Source: Anaerolineae bacterium
GTDB lineage: Bacteria; Chloroflexota; Anaerolineae; Aggregatilineales; UBA2796
Direction of reading: 5' to 3'
Length of the DNA stretch: 64,000 nt
Assembly (NCBI GenBank): GCA_019637555.1
Contig: JAHBVK010000023.1
Coordinates: 26,258-90,257, forward strand
Below, one piece after another: positions 26,229 to 35,229 of this stretch (its first letter is position 1; every line of letters begins with the position of its first letter). The notes beneath the pieces were generated by a model, which had not been told where the DNA came from, ran no database searches, and saw only the letters and a program-made list of their open reading frames with translations. The position numbers and the translations under genes were made by a program.

Positions 26229-28379
26229 ATGAGTCAGCCAGAAATCAGCTCCACCACCACGGCTGCTTCGCAGCGACAAGCATCGCCGCGATTTTGGTCA
26301 AGGCTGTCCGTTGTGTTCAAACCCCCCGTAATCATTGCCATCGCGGTACTGCTGGCAGCAGTAATCACATTGTTTGGTCTGCAACCTCGGCTGCACGAAC
26401 TGCTCAGGAACGGGTGGAGCGCCTACCAGACGATTACCTCTCCCACTACCGCAGCCTACATCCTTTTAATTTTGGAAGTGGTACTGGCTGCACTTTATTT
26501 TTCCTCTGCTATCGTATTAATTAACTACCACCCCAATAAGCGCATCGTTTTCGTGCTGGCGCTTGGTTTTGTCATTGCCGGGTTGACGCTGCCGGGAATG
26601 TCCGATGCCTTGATCAAACCTGAGCACAGCAATCTTGCCGACTACTTTCGTGTACCTGTTTTATCGGCACGTGCGGTTGGGCTGATCCTTCAGTTAGTCT
26701 TGTTCTACACCTTTCCGGATGGTCGCTTTGTCCCCACTTGGACGCGTTTTCTAGCGCTGATCTGGGCAATCTTGAATGTCCTCTGGCTGCTGAATCCGGA
26801 AATGGCGTTCAATCCCATCTATGGTCCGACGTGGCGGGCGACGCCCGTTGCCTCCTTCGTAGTACATACCCTTTTTTCCGTCACTGGCTTGCTGGCGCAG
26901 ATTTACCGTTATCGGCGCGTTGCCGATCAAGTACAGCGGCAGCAGTTGAAATGGACAGCGGCGGCAGTGTTATCCACCAGCGTAGGCGGGGCGATCTACT
27001 ACGGCTCGCTCGCCTTCACACAGGGCATGACGATCACCCCCGGCTTGGCTGCTACGCTTTTTGCCTACGGGCGACCGCTCGTCCAGATTGTGTTGATGGC
27101 GCTGATCCCTATGTACTGTGTGTTTGTCGCGGTACAGCGCTATCACCTCTGGCAAATCGATACTATATTCAACCGAACACTCGTTTATGGTTCGCTTACC
27201 CTCGCGGTGATCGTCGTCTATGTAGTGACGGTGGGGGCGTTAGGAGCGCTGTTTGAAGCGGAGAATGGCAATCTGTCGATTTCGCTGGTAGCAACGGGCT
27301 TGGTGGCGGTATTGTTCCATCCACTGCGTGAACGCTTGCAGCGCAGCATCAACCGGCTGATGTTTGGCAAGCGCGATGATCCGCTTGGGGTCATGGGCGA
27401 ACTCAACAAGCAGATCGAAGCGGCGGTTTCTCCTGAATCACTGCTGCCGTCCGTCGTTTCGCTGGTAGCCCAAACATTACGACTGCCTTACGTGGCACTG
27501 GAAGCCACCAACAGCGAGGATCAGAAGCGCCGCACCGCGCAGCTTATGAATGCCAGTTACGGTACACCGACGGATCAGAATGAACGGGTGCGCTTCCCGC
27601 TGATCGTGCAGGGGCAGCAGATCGGCGCGCTGTCTGTCGCGCTGCGTGAGGGTCAGCAGTCCCTTAGCGCTGCCGATAAACGTATTTTGCAGACCATCGC
27701 CGCACAGATCAGTTCGATTGTGCAGGCGCTGCGTCTGACCGCTGATCTTCAGGAGTCGCGCCAGCGCATCGTCGCCGCGCGAGAAGAAGAACGCCGTCGT
27801 TTGCGCCGCGATCTGCATGATAGTGTCGGACCAATGCTAGCGACGCTTTCTCTGCAAACGGAAGCTGCCCGCGACTTGATCACTGTCCAGCCGCAGCAAT
27901 CCGATGCGCTGCTTGGTGATGTATTGGTCAAACTGCAAGCAGTCTTAGGGGATATCCGCCGCGTCGTCTACGGGCTGCGCCCACCTGCGCTTGACGATCT
28001 GGGCTTGGCGTCGGCACTCCGTGAACAGATCGCTCTGTATAGTCAGGGTGGCATCAACATCCATGTAACTATTGCCGACCCGCTACCTTTGCTTTCTGCC
28101 GCTACCGAAGTAGCCATCTACCGCATCGCGCAGGAGGCATTGACTAATATGAAACGACATTCCGGCGCAGCTAACTGCACCTTGGCGTTATCAATCGATC
28201 AAAAGCAGAAACTAATCTTGCTGGAAGTCGACGACGACGGACGTGGTTTCGCAGAAGGTGCCCGCAGTGGCGTCGGTCTATATTCGATGCACGAACGTGC
28301 CGCTGAACTTGGTGGAACGTGCACTATCACCGCTGCGCCGGGAAAGGGCACCAAAGTGAAGGTGATGCTGCCATGGTAG
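26229..28379 (+). CDS. NarL-type membrane sensor histidine kinase with GAF domain
   Basis: A 716-residue sensor kinase. The first 370 residues hold about eight to ten hydrophobic segments (for example VIIAIAVLLAAVITLFGL and YILLILEVVLAALYF), so the sensor lies in the membrane. A GAF-like domain (about 385-510) follows, then HisKA_3 with the phospho-acceptor H530 in RRDLHDSVGP, and a HATPase_c with EALTNMKRHSGA and DDDGRGFAEGARSGVGL. It shares 7 bases with the response regulator gene downstream, so they form a cognate pair. Signal and targets are unknown; it diverges from the WXG100 cluster, which may be one target. Confidence 0.93.
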   Translation: MSQPEISSTTTAASQRQASPRFWSRLSVVFKPPVIIAIAVLLAAVITLFGLQPRLHELLRNGWSAYQTITSPTTAAYILLILEVVLAALYFSSAIVLINYHPNKRIVFVLALGFVIAGLTLPGMSDALIKPEHSNLADYFRVPVLSARAVGLILQLVLFYTFPDGRFVPTWTRFLALIWAILNVLWLLNPEMAFNPIYGPTWRATPVASFVVHTLFSVTGLLAQIYRYRRVADQVQRQQLKWTAAAVLSTSVGGAIYYGSLAFTQGMTITPGLAATLFAYGRPLVQIVLMALIPMYCVFVAVQRYHLWQIDTIFNRTLVYGSLTLAVIVVYVVTVGALGALFEAENGNLSISLVATGLVAVLFHPLRERLQRSINRLMFGKRDDPLGVMGELNKQIEAAVSPESLLPSVVSLVAQTLRLPYVALEATNSEDQKRRTAQLMNASYGTPTDQNERVRFPLIVQGQQIGALSVALREGQQSLSAADKRILQTIAAQISSIVQALRLTADLQESRQRIVAAREEERRRLRRDLHDSVGPMLATLSLQTEAARDLITVQPQQSDALLGDVLVKLQAVLGDIRRVVYGLRPPALDDLGLASALREQIALYSQGGINIHVTIADPLPLLSAATEVAIYRIAQEALTNMKRHSGAANCTLALSIDQKQKLILLEVDDDGRGFAEGARSGVGLYSMHERAAELGGTCTITAAPGKGTKVKVMLPW

Positions 28380-29032
28380 AAAAAACTACCGTTTTGATTG
28401 CCGATGATCATCAACCATTTCGCGCAGGATTGAAGGCACTGCTGGTTGCTACGCCAGAACTAGAGGTCGTTGGCGAAGCCGCCAACGGCGACGAGGTGAT
28501 TCGCTTGGCTGCCGAGCTTCAGCCTGACGTGATTCTGATGGATTTACAGATGCCCGAAATAACTGGCATCGAAGCTACGCGCCGCATCGTTGCCGCCAGT
28601 CCTCACATTGGAATTCTGGTGCTCACCATGTTCGAAGATGATGATCTGGTATTTGCGGCGCTGCGGGCGGGTGCGCGTGGCTATCTGCTCAAGGGCGCAC
28701 TCAAAGCCGAGATTCTGCGGGCGGTTCGCAGCGTCAGCAGTGGCGAAGCGATCTTTGGTGCGCCAATTGCCAAGCGGCTGATGGGCTTCTTCAATATCAC
28801 CGCACCCTCACCGTCCGATTACGCTTTTCCCGAACTGACGCAGCGCGAACGCGAGATCTTGGAACTCATCGCCCAGCATTACAGCAATCAGGACATCGCG
28901 GATCGCCTTGAATTAACGCTCAAGACGGTACGCAACCACGTTTCCAACATCTTCAGCAAGATGCAGGTCGTAGATCGCGTACAGGCGATCCTCCGCGCCC
29001 GCGAAGCAGGCATCGGCAAAGACACTCAATAG
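28373..29032 (+). CDS. NarL/LuxR-type response regulator
   Basis: A 219-residue transcription factor partner of the upstream kinase. The receiver domain has acidic DDH near residues 12-14, phospho-acceptor D57 (VILMDLQMP) and conserved K in YLLKGA. The C-terminal LuxR helix-turn-helix is LTQREREILELIAQHYSNQD, then IADRLELTLKTVRNHVSNIF. The ATG at 28373 overlaps the kinase stop and has AAGGTGA ahead; an earlier in-frame start would lie deep inside the kinase gene. The 214 bases after it hold no gene; a loose hairpin-like GC stretch is there. Confidence 0.95.
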   Translation: MVEKTTVLIADDHQPFRAGLKALLVATPELEVVGEAANGDEVIRLAAELQPDVILMDLQMPEITGIEATRRIVAASPHIGILVLTMFEDDDLVFAALRAGARGYLLKGALKAEILRAVRSVSSGEAIFGAPIAKRLMGFFNITAPSPSDYAFPELTQREREILELIAQHYSNQDIADRLELTLKTVRNHVSNIFSKMQVVDRVQAILRAREAGIGKDTQ

Positions 29033-29246
29033 TCGCCACTGTGACGGGTTCACCTCTCCAATCCGAGTACAGGTTAGGTGAGGCGAGGAGGGGAGGCTAA
29101 CTACTTCTTATCAGTGTCAACTTAAGCAAATGATCAGCAATCACCTCTGGAGTCCAGCCGGGACCTTGTTCGTTGAGCATGGCAATTTATTGCCGGGCAA
29201 TAGGCTGCTCCACCCAACTCCTTACCTTGAAACCTACAGGGTGGGG

Positions 29247-30788
29247 CTACTTTCCAACCCGATAAACCGCATAGCCCGCAGGAGCAAGCGTCAGCGTCGC
29301 ATCGCCAGACAGACCCTGACTGAACAATTCTTCCGACTTGCTCAGATCAAAACTGGTATCCTTCGGCAGCATCATGGCGGGATCGAGCGTGAATGTCTGA
29401 TCTGTCGTGTTAAAGTTGATCACCGTGAGCACCAGTGTATCAGCGTCCCAACGGCGCGATAGGTACAGCGCCTCGCCCAATTTCGGCGTATCTGCGCTTC
29501 CAGCGGTGAAAACTGGCGTGTGTCGCAGTTCACCGAGTTGACGGTACAGCGTCAGCAGCGAGTCCGCTTTGCCATCCTCCTCCTCCACGCTGATCCCATC
29601 GTTGGCGGCGTTGTTCATCTTGGCATCTTTGAACCACGACGTCATTTCTGATCCCGTCATGCTGGCGTACCAGTCAAACGGCTCACGGCGATACTCATCG
29701 TACAGTGGACCTGTTCCCTTCGTCCCCTGCATCCCGATCTCCTCGCCGTAGTAGATTACCGACGCGCCCGGTGCGGTCAGCAGCCATACCGCCGCCATCT
29801 TCAGCCGTGCCGGATCACCGTTCACGTCGCTGGCGATGCGGTTGGTATCGTGGTTATTGATGAAGCGTACAGCCACGCACTCCGCGCAGAAAATATTCTG
29901 TACTGCCAGCATTACTGTTCGCAGCGCCCGCACATCTCCCTGACCGTTGATCAAGCCGTCGCCGTTCGTCTCAAAATTGCCATCAAGCTGCACGGCAGAG
30001 GGAAAATCGAAGGCTGCATTTGCTTCATCACCCTTGAGGAAGGGTTTCATCTTGGATGCATCGCCCGTGAACAACTCGAACAACATGATCGCGTTCGGAT
30101 TCAAGGCGTTCATCGTCTTACGCATCTCGCGGAAGTAACGATGCGGAATTTCAATCGCCACATCAACGCGCCAGCCATCAACGCCATCGCTGAAGTCGCC
30201 ATCTTTGTTCGGGTCCATCCAATACATAGCGATGTCCAGCGCCATTTGCACAACCTTAGGGCTGTCATAATTCAGCGTCGGCATGAAGCCGAGATTGGCG
30301 AAACCCTTGTATTTGGTGTGCGCGTCATCCGTCCACTCGTAATAGTCACTGTACTGACTGCTCGGATTACCTAGCGCGTCGATGAAGTAGGGATGCTGAT
30401 TCGAGGTGTGGTTGAGCACATAGTCGAGGATTAAATGCATCCCGCGCTTGTGCACTTCCTGCGCCAGTTGGATCAGGTCGTCGTTCGTGCCGTAATCAGG
30501 CGAAACGGTGTAATAGTCAGTGGTATCGTAGCCGTGATAGGATGCCGCCTTGAACACAGGCAGCAAAAATAGAGTATCCACTCCCAGACTCTGAATGTAA
30601 TCAAGCTGCTCGATGATCCCCTTCAGATCACCGACGCCATCCCCATCCGTATCGCGGTAGCTGCGCACAAAAATGCTGTACATGGTCGCCGTTTTGAGCC
30701 AGCTACCGTCACCTGTGGCAGCCTTGGTCGGCTGGATCACGGGTAACAACAATATAATCAGTAGTGCGCTAACAATAAGTCTTTTCAT
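29247..30788 (-). CDS. Exported GH13 alpha-amylase family enzyme
   Basis: Secreted alpha-glucan hydrolase or glucosidase of 513 residues with a signal peptide (residues 1-23, LIVSALLIILLLPVI). GH13 conserved regions are visible: DYVLNHTSNQHPYF (region I), GWRVDVAIEIP with nucleophile Asp (II), MLFELFTGD with acid/base Glu (III) and FINNHDTNR with the transition-state Asp (IV). DTDGDGVGDLKGI near the start is a typical Ca-site. The C-terminal beta domain is present, so it looks full length. The gene starts 6 bases after thyX with a weak RBS, suggesting co-transcription. Starch- or maltodextrin-type substrate is likely; specificity is not fixed. Confidence 0.93.
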   Translation of the reverse strand: MKRLIVSALLIILLLPVIQPTKAATGDGSWLKTATMYSIFVRSYRDTDGDGVGDLKGIIEQLDYIQSLGVDTLFLLPVFKAASYHGYDTTDYYTVSPDYGTNDDLIQLAQEVHKRGMHLILDYVLNHTSNQHPYFIDALGNPSSQYSDYYEWTDDAHTKYKGFANLGFMPTLNYDSPKVVQMALDIAMYWMDPNKDGDFSDGVDGWRVDVAIEIPHRYFREMRKTMNALNPNAIMLFELFTGDASKMKPFLKGDEANAAFDFPSAVQLDGNFETNGDGLINGQGDVRALRTVMLAVQNIFCAECVAVRFINNHDTNRIASDVNGDPARLKMAAVWLLTAPGASVIYYGEEIGMQGTKGTGPLYDEYRREPFDWYASMTGSEMTSWFKDAKMNNAANDGISVEEEDGKADSLLTLYRQLGELRHTPVFTAGSADTPKLGEALYLSRRWDADTLVLTVINFNTTDQTFTLDPAMMLPKDTSFDLSKSEELFSQGLSGDATLTLAPAGYAVYRVGK

Positions 30789-30794
30789 GGTTAG

Positions 30795-31541
30795 TTACGC
30801 CTCTGGCTTACTCAATACGTACTTTTCAAACGCTTCCGCCGTCCACGGCAGGGCGGGCTTAAAGAAATGTTCGTACATGGCGCTGGCATACACGCGAATT
30901 TCTTCCTGCGCCTCGTTCGCTATCCTCAGTTGCATCGTCCGCATCAGATTATGCGCGTCGATCTTCCACACACCCGTGTAATAAACTGCGAATCCGGGCA
31001 GGAACAAACGCGCCATTTCCTTCGCCACGCCCTTCGACAGCGCATCCTGATACAGTTTGTAGCAGCGTTCGTAGTGAGCGACTAACTCTTTCGTCAGCAC
31101 TTCGTCATCCGACGGATCGATCACGCCATCACTCGCTTGCTTGTTCGACTGCGATTGTTTGCGCCACACGGCAGGCACATAATACTCGTCATCCTCGAAC
31201 TCCACGTAGCGACCCGATTGCATGTTCAGCGAAGCCATGCGATGTCGTACCAACTGCCACCACGTTACCAATGGCGCTTTCAGCCGGAACTTGAATTCCA
31301 CCATCTCAAATGGACTGGTGTGTTTGTTCCGCATCAAATAATTGAGCAGCTTGCGATCCTTCTCGTCGCCTTTGCCCTCGCCCAAAAACGACGTGCGCGC
31401 GGCGGAAACAATCGCCAGATCGCCGGAGACGCCCGTCGCTGGATGCGGCATCAAATCTTGCAACTCCACAAAGCCGCGATCCAGCACCGGAACGCGCTTA
31501 CCGATCAGGGAAAGCAGGGCGTTATCACTTTTGTCGGTCAT
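30795..31541 (-). CDS. thyX: Flavin-dependent thymidylate synthase ThyX
   Basis: Makes dTMP from dUMP using methylene-tetrahydrofolate and FAD. The 248-residue protein has the ThyX signature RHRMASLNMQSGRY (RHRxxSxNxxSxRY) at about residues 102-115. Residues for flavin and nucleotide binding occur in TSPFEMVEFKFRLKAP and LRIANEAQEEIRVYA. No thyA is visible here. It lies between a membrane protein gene and a GH13 gene, all closely spaced on the minus strand. Confidence 0.97.
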   Translation of the reverse strand: MTDKSDNALLSLIGKRVPVLDRGFVELQDLMPHPATGVSGDLAIVSAARTSFLGEGKGDEKDRKLLNYLMRNKHTSPFEMVEFKFRLKAPLVTWWQLVRHRMASLNMQSGRYVEFEDDEYYVPAVWRKQSQSNKQASDGVIDPSDDEVLTKELVAHYERCYKLYQDALSKGVAKEMARLFLPGFAVYYTGVWKIDAHNLMRTMQLRIANEAQEEIRVYASAMYEHFFKPALPWTAEAFEKYVLSKPEA

Positions 31542-31548
31542 AGCTTGA

Positions 31549-32133
31549 TCACCGTATGAATGCGATAGTTTTCATGATGATGTAGATGTACACAGGGATT
31601 CCGAGGATCGCTACCGCCAGCAGCACGTAGCCGCGCAAGCGTCGCCGCCGTGCCATGCGTTGCAGCCTTTCGGGTTCCAGTGTCGATTGTACTGCGCGGG
31701 CGTGGATTTCCGATAGCAGTCCGCCAATATGCTCAAGCGCAGGCGTGATGATTAACAGGAGACGCGGTTTGGCTGCATTTGTGTGTGCATCAGTTAGCGC
31801 TCGTGGCGCGGCTGCCATTGCTGCTGGCGCGGGGATTTCGTAAGCGAGGATCAGTCCTTCGCGGCGGCTCTCGATTGCCCCGCGCACCCGATCCCAGTCG
31901 ATGCGCCGCTGTCGTCCCGTCAAGCTGTGTTCCACGATCAGTGAATCGTCATGGACAAGTACAGCGGTACGACCTCGCAACACTTGCAGCAGCATCCATG
32001 CCGCCGCTCCTGCCGCCGTCGAAAACAAGATCAATTGTAGTAATGCGCTGGGGATCACGAGTCCCAGAATGATCAGCACGGCGATGACGAGGATCGCTTG
32101 TCGGGTAGGTTCACTGCGGTAGGGGAAACGCAT
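31549..32133 (-). CDS. Membrane protein with PH-like middle domain
   Basis: A 194-residue protein, unknown by name. Two N-terminal membrane helices (about 13-50, ILVIAVLIILGLVIPSALL and LILFSTAAGAAAWMLLQVL) precede a soluble part with a PH-like pattern (VHDDSLIVEHSLTGRQRRIDW). A last membrane helix ends the protein (VLLAVAILGIPVYIYIIM). First gene of the unit with thyX and GH13; 7 bases before thyX. No clear RBS is visible. Divergent from the MFS gene. Confidence 0.72.
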   Translation of the reverse strand: MRFPYRSEPTRQAILVIAVLIILGLVIPSALLQLILFSTAAGAAAWMLLQVLRGRTAVLVHDDSLIVEHSLTGRQRRIDWDRVRGAIESRREGLILAYEIPAPAAMAAAPRALTDAHTNAAKPRLLLIITPALEHIGGLLSEIHARAVQSTLEPERLQRMARRRRLRGYVLLAVAILGIPVYIYIIMKTIAFIR

Positions 32134-32256
32134 ACGCTAACTATAACTGACAACCAACACTTAAACGAATGCCTCTCGTCTGTATATCATAACGGATGTA
32201 CAATGAGGAACCTCTCCAATCGCAGTTCATTGGCAAAACCGAAAGATAACCCTCGC

Positions 32257-33573
32257 ATGACTTCAGAATCAATGGAGCCGGTTGACGCTGGCGCTGATCT
32301 CGCGCCCGGCGAGCCTATAGACGCCACCGTATCGGCGGCAAAACACGATCCCTATGCAGCGTGGCGACATCGGGATTTTCGTTTATTCTTCCTCAGTCGC
32401 GTAGTTGGCGTGCTCGGTGAGCAGATGGTCGGTACTGCCGTTGGTTGGCAGCTATACCAGCTCACCGGATCGGAGCTGGCGCTTGGTTTAGTAGGCTTGG
32501 TGCAAGTCCTGCCAATCATCACCTTATCGCTGTTCGCGGGTACCGTTGTAGACCGCACCTATCGCCGTCGCATCGCTATCATGGCACATTCGCTGCTGAC
32601 CGTGTGCTCCCTCGCTCTGCTGTTACTCACGGTGACGGGCGTGGCGAATACGGGAGCACTAGTGTTGATTTACATTTGCTTGCTCGGCATCGGTGTCGCC
32701 CGCACCTTCTACACGCCCGCCGAGTCATCCATGCTGCCGCTGCTGGTTCCCTCGCAAGATTTCACCAACGCCGTGATGTGGAGCAGCAATTCGTGGCAGT
32801 TAGCGTCCGTCTTTGGTCCTGCGGTTAGCGGTATCGTCATCGCCCGCTTCGGCGGACCGCAAAGCGTCTATTTGCTGGATGTGCTTGCGGGTGTGATCGC
32901 TGTCACCCTATTACTGATGATTCGCGCCAAACAAACCAACTTTTCCAACGAGCCGTTTTCGCTGCAATCAATTTCGGCAGGTGCGAAATTCATTTTCGAC
33001 ACCAAAGTAATTCTCGCGGCGGTAACGCTGGATATGTTCGCTGTCCTATTCGGCGGGGCGGTAGCACTGCTGCCCGTCTACGCCACCGATATTCTCAAAG
33101 TCGGTGCAGATGGCTATGGCTGGTTGAGGGCGATGCCGAGCATCGGTGCACTGTGTATGTCTCTGCTGCTGGTGCAGTTGCCGCCCTTCAAACGTACCGG
33201 AATCACGCTCCTTGGTGCGGTGATCGGATTCGGTGTTTGTACCATCATCTTCGGCTTGTCCACCTCGTTCTGGCTCTCCTTGGTGACGCTGTTCGTTCTC
33301 GGGGCACTCGATAACATCAGCGTCGTCATCCGTCATTCGCTGGTCATCCTGTACACACCTGATGTCATGCGTGGACGCATCTCAGCAGTGAATAATGTCT
33401 TTATCGGTACCTCAAATGAGCTAGGGGCGTTCGAGTCTGGCGTGGCGGCGGAACTGCTCGGACCTGTTGGTGCGGTGGTATTCGGTGGCATCGGCACGAT
33501 CTTGGTTGTGCTTGGCGTCGGGCTGCGCTGGCCCCAACTGCGAAACTTGCGCAAACTCGGCGAACACACGTGA
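32257..33573 (+). CDS. MFS transporter, EntS-like drug/siderophore exporter type
   Basis: A 438-residue major facilitator with about 12 membrane helices, starting after an acidic N-terminus (HDPYAAWRHRDFRLFFLSR). The MFS motif A-like loop FAGTVVDRTYRRRIAIM lies between helices 2 and 3. The layout matches the MFS_3 group, often exporters of siderophores or macrolides. The ATG at 32257 is chosen because the conserved region begins soon after; ATG 32203 is an alternative and neither has a strong RBS. Substrate unknown. A hairpin (33595-33617) follows its stop. Confidence 0.88.
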   Translation: MTSESMEPVDAGADLAPGEPIDATVSAAKHDPYAAWRHRDFRLFFLSRVVGVLGEQMVGTAVGWQLYQLTGSELALGLVGLVQVLPIITLSLFAGTVVDRTYRRRIAIMAHSLLTVCSLALLLLTVTGVANTGALVLIYICLLGIGVARTFYTPAESSMLPLLVPSQDFTNAVMWSSNSWQLASVFGPAVSGIVIARFGGPQSVYLLDVLAGVIAVTLLLMIRAKQTNFSNEPFSLQSISAGAKFIFDTKVILAAVTLDMFAVLFGGAVALLPVYATDILKVGADGYGWLRAMPSIGALCMSLLLVQLPPFKRTGITLLGAVIGFGVCTIIFGLSTSFWLSLVTLFVLGALDNISVVIRHSLVILYTPDVMRGRISAVNNVFIGTSNELGAFESGVAAELLGPVGAVVFGGIGTILVVLGVGLRWPQLRNLRKLGEHT

Positions 33574-33591
33574 TCAACATCCACATTGCAC

Positions 33592-33620
33592 TGTAGGGTG
33601 GGTTTCTAACCCACCCTCTT
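33592..33620. terminator. Hairpin between convergent genes (TGTAG-type element)
   Basis: Stem AGGGTGGGTT/AACCCACCCT (10 bp) with loop TCT between the MFS and haloperoxidase-like genes, followed by CTTTG. It has the same layout (TGTAG, G-rich arm, GGTT-loop-AACC) as hairpins at 44447 and 58383. It may end transcripts of both genes. Confidence 0.6.
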
Positions 33621-33634
33621 TGCACTTACAGCAA

Positions 33635-34981
33635 TCACTCTCCCTGGGGCACAGGCTTCATATCAATGCTAGAAGTCACACGACCAGCCACGCACGATCC
33701 CATCTTCATGCCTAACTCAATGGCATTTCGGAAGTGGATGCCACCGTACAGCCGTGAGATCGCCGCCTCCGATGCCGCAGCACCAAACGAGGTAAAGCTG
33801 CGCGGTTTCATGTTGAAGCGGGTCTTGGAGCTATCAGTGAATGCTACCGTTCCGAACAGGAAGGTCAGCGTATCCGCCGCTGCCGCTGATACCACCGAAT
33901 GTCCGCTTGGATATTCAGGGAATGCGGGGGTCTGAATGTACGGTTTCCACTGGGCGCGAATGTACCGCTGAATGTAAGTTTCGGGACGCAGCAGGTTGAT
34001 CTGATACTTCAAGTTCCAGCAAGCGATGAACGCATCCGCTAGTGCGATGCCGACGATTGCATACATCTCCGCACTGCGGGCGAGTGTCAGCTTGAGTTGA
34101 CGGGCGATCTGGCTCTCGATCATCACCCAATGTCCGGCAGGTGTGCCTGTTGCTTTCAGGTTATCCAACCAAAAATTGGCGATATCCTTTTGTTCCTGCG
34201 TTAGGTTGTCACCAGCCTCTTTGACTTCCAACGCTTGTTTATAGAAAGTGGAGTTCTTGTCAGTGCTGAACTCCATGCGCGGCGGGATATCACACTCACC
34301 GCTATAAGACAGAAGGAACGGGCGTATTTGCCCCCAATTCGGTTCGACTGCCTTTGTGCCCGGAGTCGTAGGAACCCAGAATTGCTCCCCTTCCGGCATC
34401 TCGAAGGTCATATCACGCGTTTCAGCGAAGTAATCGGTGGATACCCACTCCATGATCCCTTTGCCGACGCTTTCACCAAACGCCAGAGAACGCTTGATGA
34501 TCGCCGCATCGAGTCTTTCACCCTTTCTCGCGCTGATCTGTTTCTCGCGCAGCTTCTGAATTGCCGCTGCGGTCTCCGCGTTGTCTTTTGACAGCAAACC
34601 ACCGATTACCAGTGCCAGCGCCGCATCAGCCGAGAGCGACCAGTCATACTCCAATTTCGCATCGGGCAGAGGGAGATCGTTCAAACCATTCAACTGACCT
34701 GCCAGCGTATTGTTAATCGGCATTCCCGGCAGCACTGCCTGATATAGTGTCACACCCGCATAGCCATAGATGCGTGCTGCGGCAGGGGGATTAATACCCT
34801 CAACCATGATCCGATCATAGAGAAGTTGCATCCACTCGATGGCGAAATCTGCCGAATACTGGTCGGTTGGCTTGGAGATTGGCTCCTCGTCCTGTGCATA
34901 GACTTCCCGCAGCGGCAGTGCCATGCTACCAATACAGAAAATAAGCAGCACTGACATCAACCGATAAAGTTGTTTAGACAT
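33635..34981 (-). CDS. Exported vanadium haloperoxidase/PAP2-family protein
   Basis: A 448-residue protein with a signal peptide (residues 1-29). The C-terminal half carries the phosphatase/vanadate site: FPEYPSGHSVVSAAAADTL (domain 2, catalytic His) and ISRLYGGIHFRNAIELGMKMG (domain 3, R and H). Members either oxidise halides with bound vanadate or act as acid phosphatases; which one cannot be read from the motifs alone. AAGGA stands before the ATG. Convergent with the MFS gene. Confidence 0.88.
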   Translation of the reverse strand: MSKQLYRLMSVLLIFCIGSMALPLREVYAQDEEPISKPTDQYSADFAIEWMQLLYDRIMVEGINPPAAARIYGYAGVTLYQAVLPGMPINNTLAGQLNGLNDLPLPDAKLEYDWSLSADAALALVIGGLLSKDNAETAAAIQKLREKQISARKGERLDAAIIKRSLAFGESVGKGIMEWVSTDYFAETRDMTFEMPEGEQFWVPTTPGTKAVEPNWGQIRPFLLSYSGECDIPPRMEFSTDKNSTFYKQALEVKEAGDNLTQEQKDIANFWLDNLKATGTPAGHWVMIESQIARQLKLTLARSAEMYAIVGIALADAFIACWNLKYQINLLRPETYIQRYIRAQWKPYIQTPAFPEYPSGHSVVSAAAADTLTFLFGTVAFTDSSKTRFNMKPRSFTSFGAAASEAAISRLYGGIHFRNAIELGMKMGSCVAGRVTSSIDMKPVPQGE

Positions 34982-35059
34982 GTTCCTTAGTCCTCACAGC
35001 AATACGCCCCTGCAATTGTCAGTATGAGGCAAATTGCCATACCGTGCCAGTCATTCCGA

Positions 35060-35079
35060 CAGCGTTTTAACTAACGCTG
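35060..35079. promoter_or_regulatory. Inverted repeat upstream of haloperoxidase-like gene
   Basis: Arms CAGCGTT/AACGCTG (7 bp perfect) with a 6-base spacer, 79 bases upstream of the ATG at 34981. Possible operator; no promoter boxes could be matched to it with confidence. Confidence 0.3.
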
Positions 35080-35158
35080 ACAAACGACTAGCCACTTTGA
35101 GTCAGTTGATAAAAATAATAGTGTTAGAGGTAGCCTCGACACATCCGTCGAAGGATGG

Positions 35159-35194
35159 AATAAAAATGAGCAGATAGTTCTGCACTACCTGCTC
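35159..35194 (-). terminator. Intrinsic terminator after the linker-rich secreted gene
   Basis: On the minus strand an interrupted stem GAGCAG-TAGT/ACTA-CTGCTC is followed by ATTTTTATT. It lies 36 bases after the stop at 35230. Confidence 0.8.
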
Positions 35195-35229
35195 TTCTCA
35201 TCTTTAGCGAGTATCGAGAATTGCTGGAA

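Noticed and set aside
29046..29100. Possible further copy of the dispersed repeat (CACCTCTCC ... GAGGCTAAC)
   Set aside because: Only the ends resemble the repeat; the centre does not align and no hairpin of the same kind forms.
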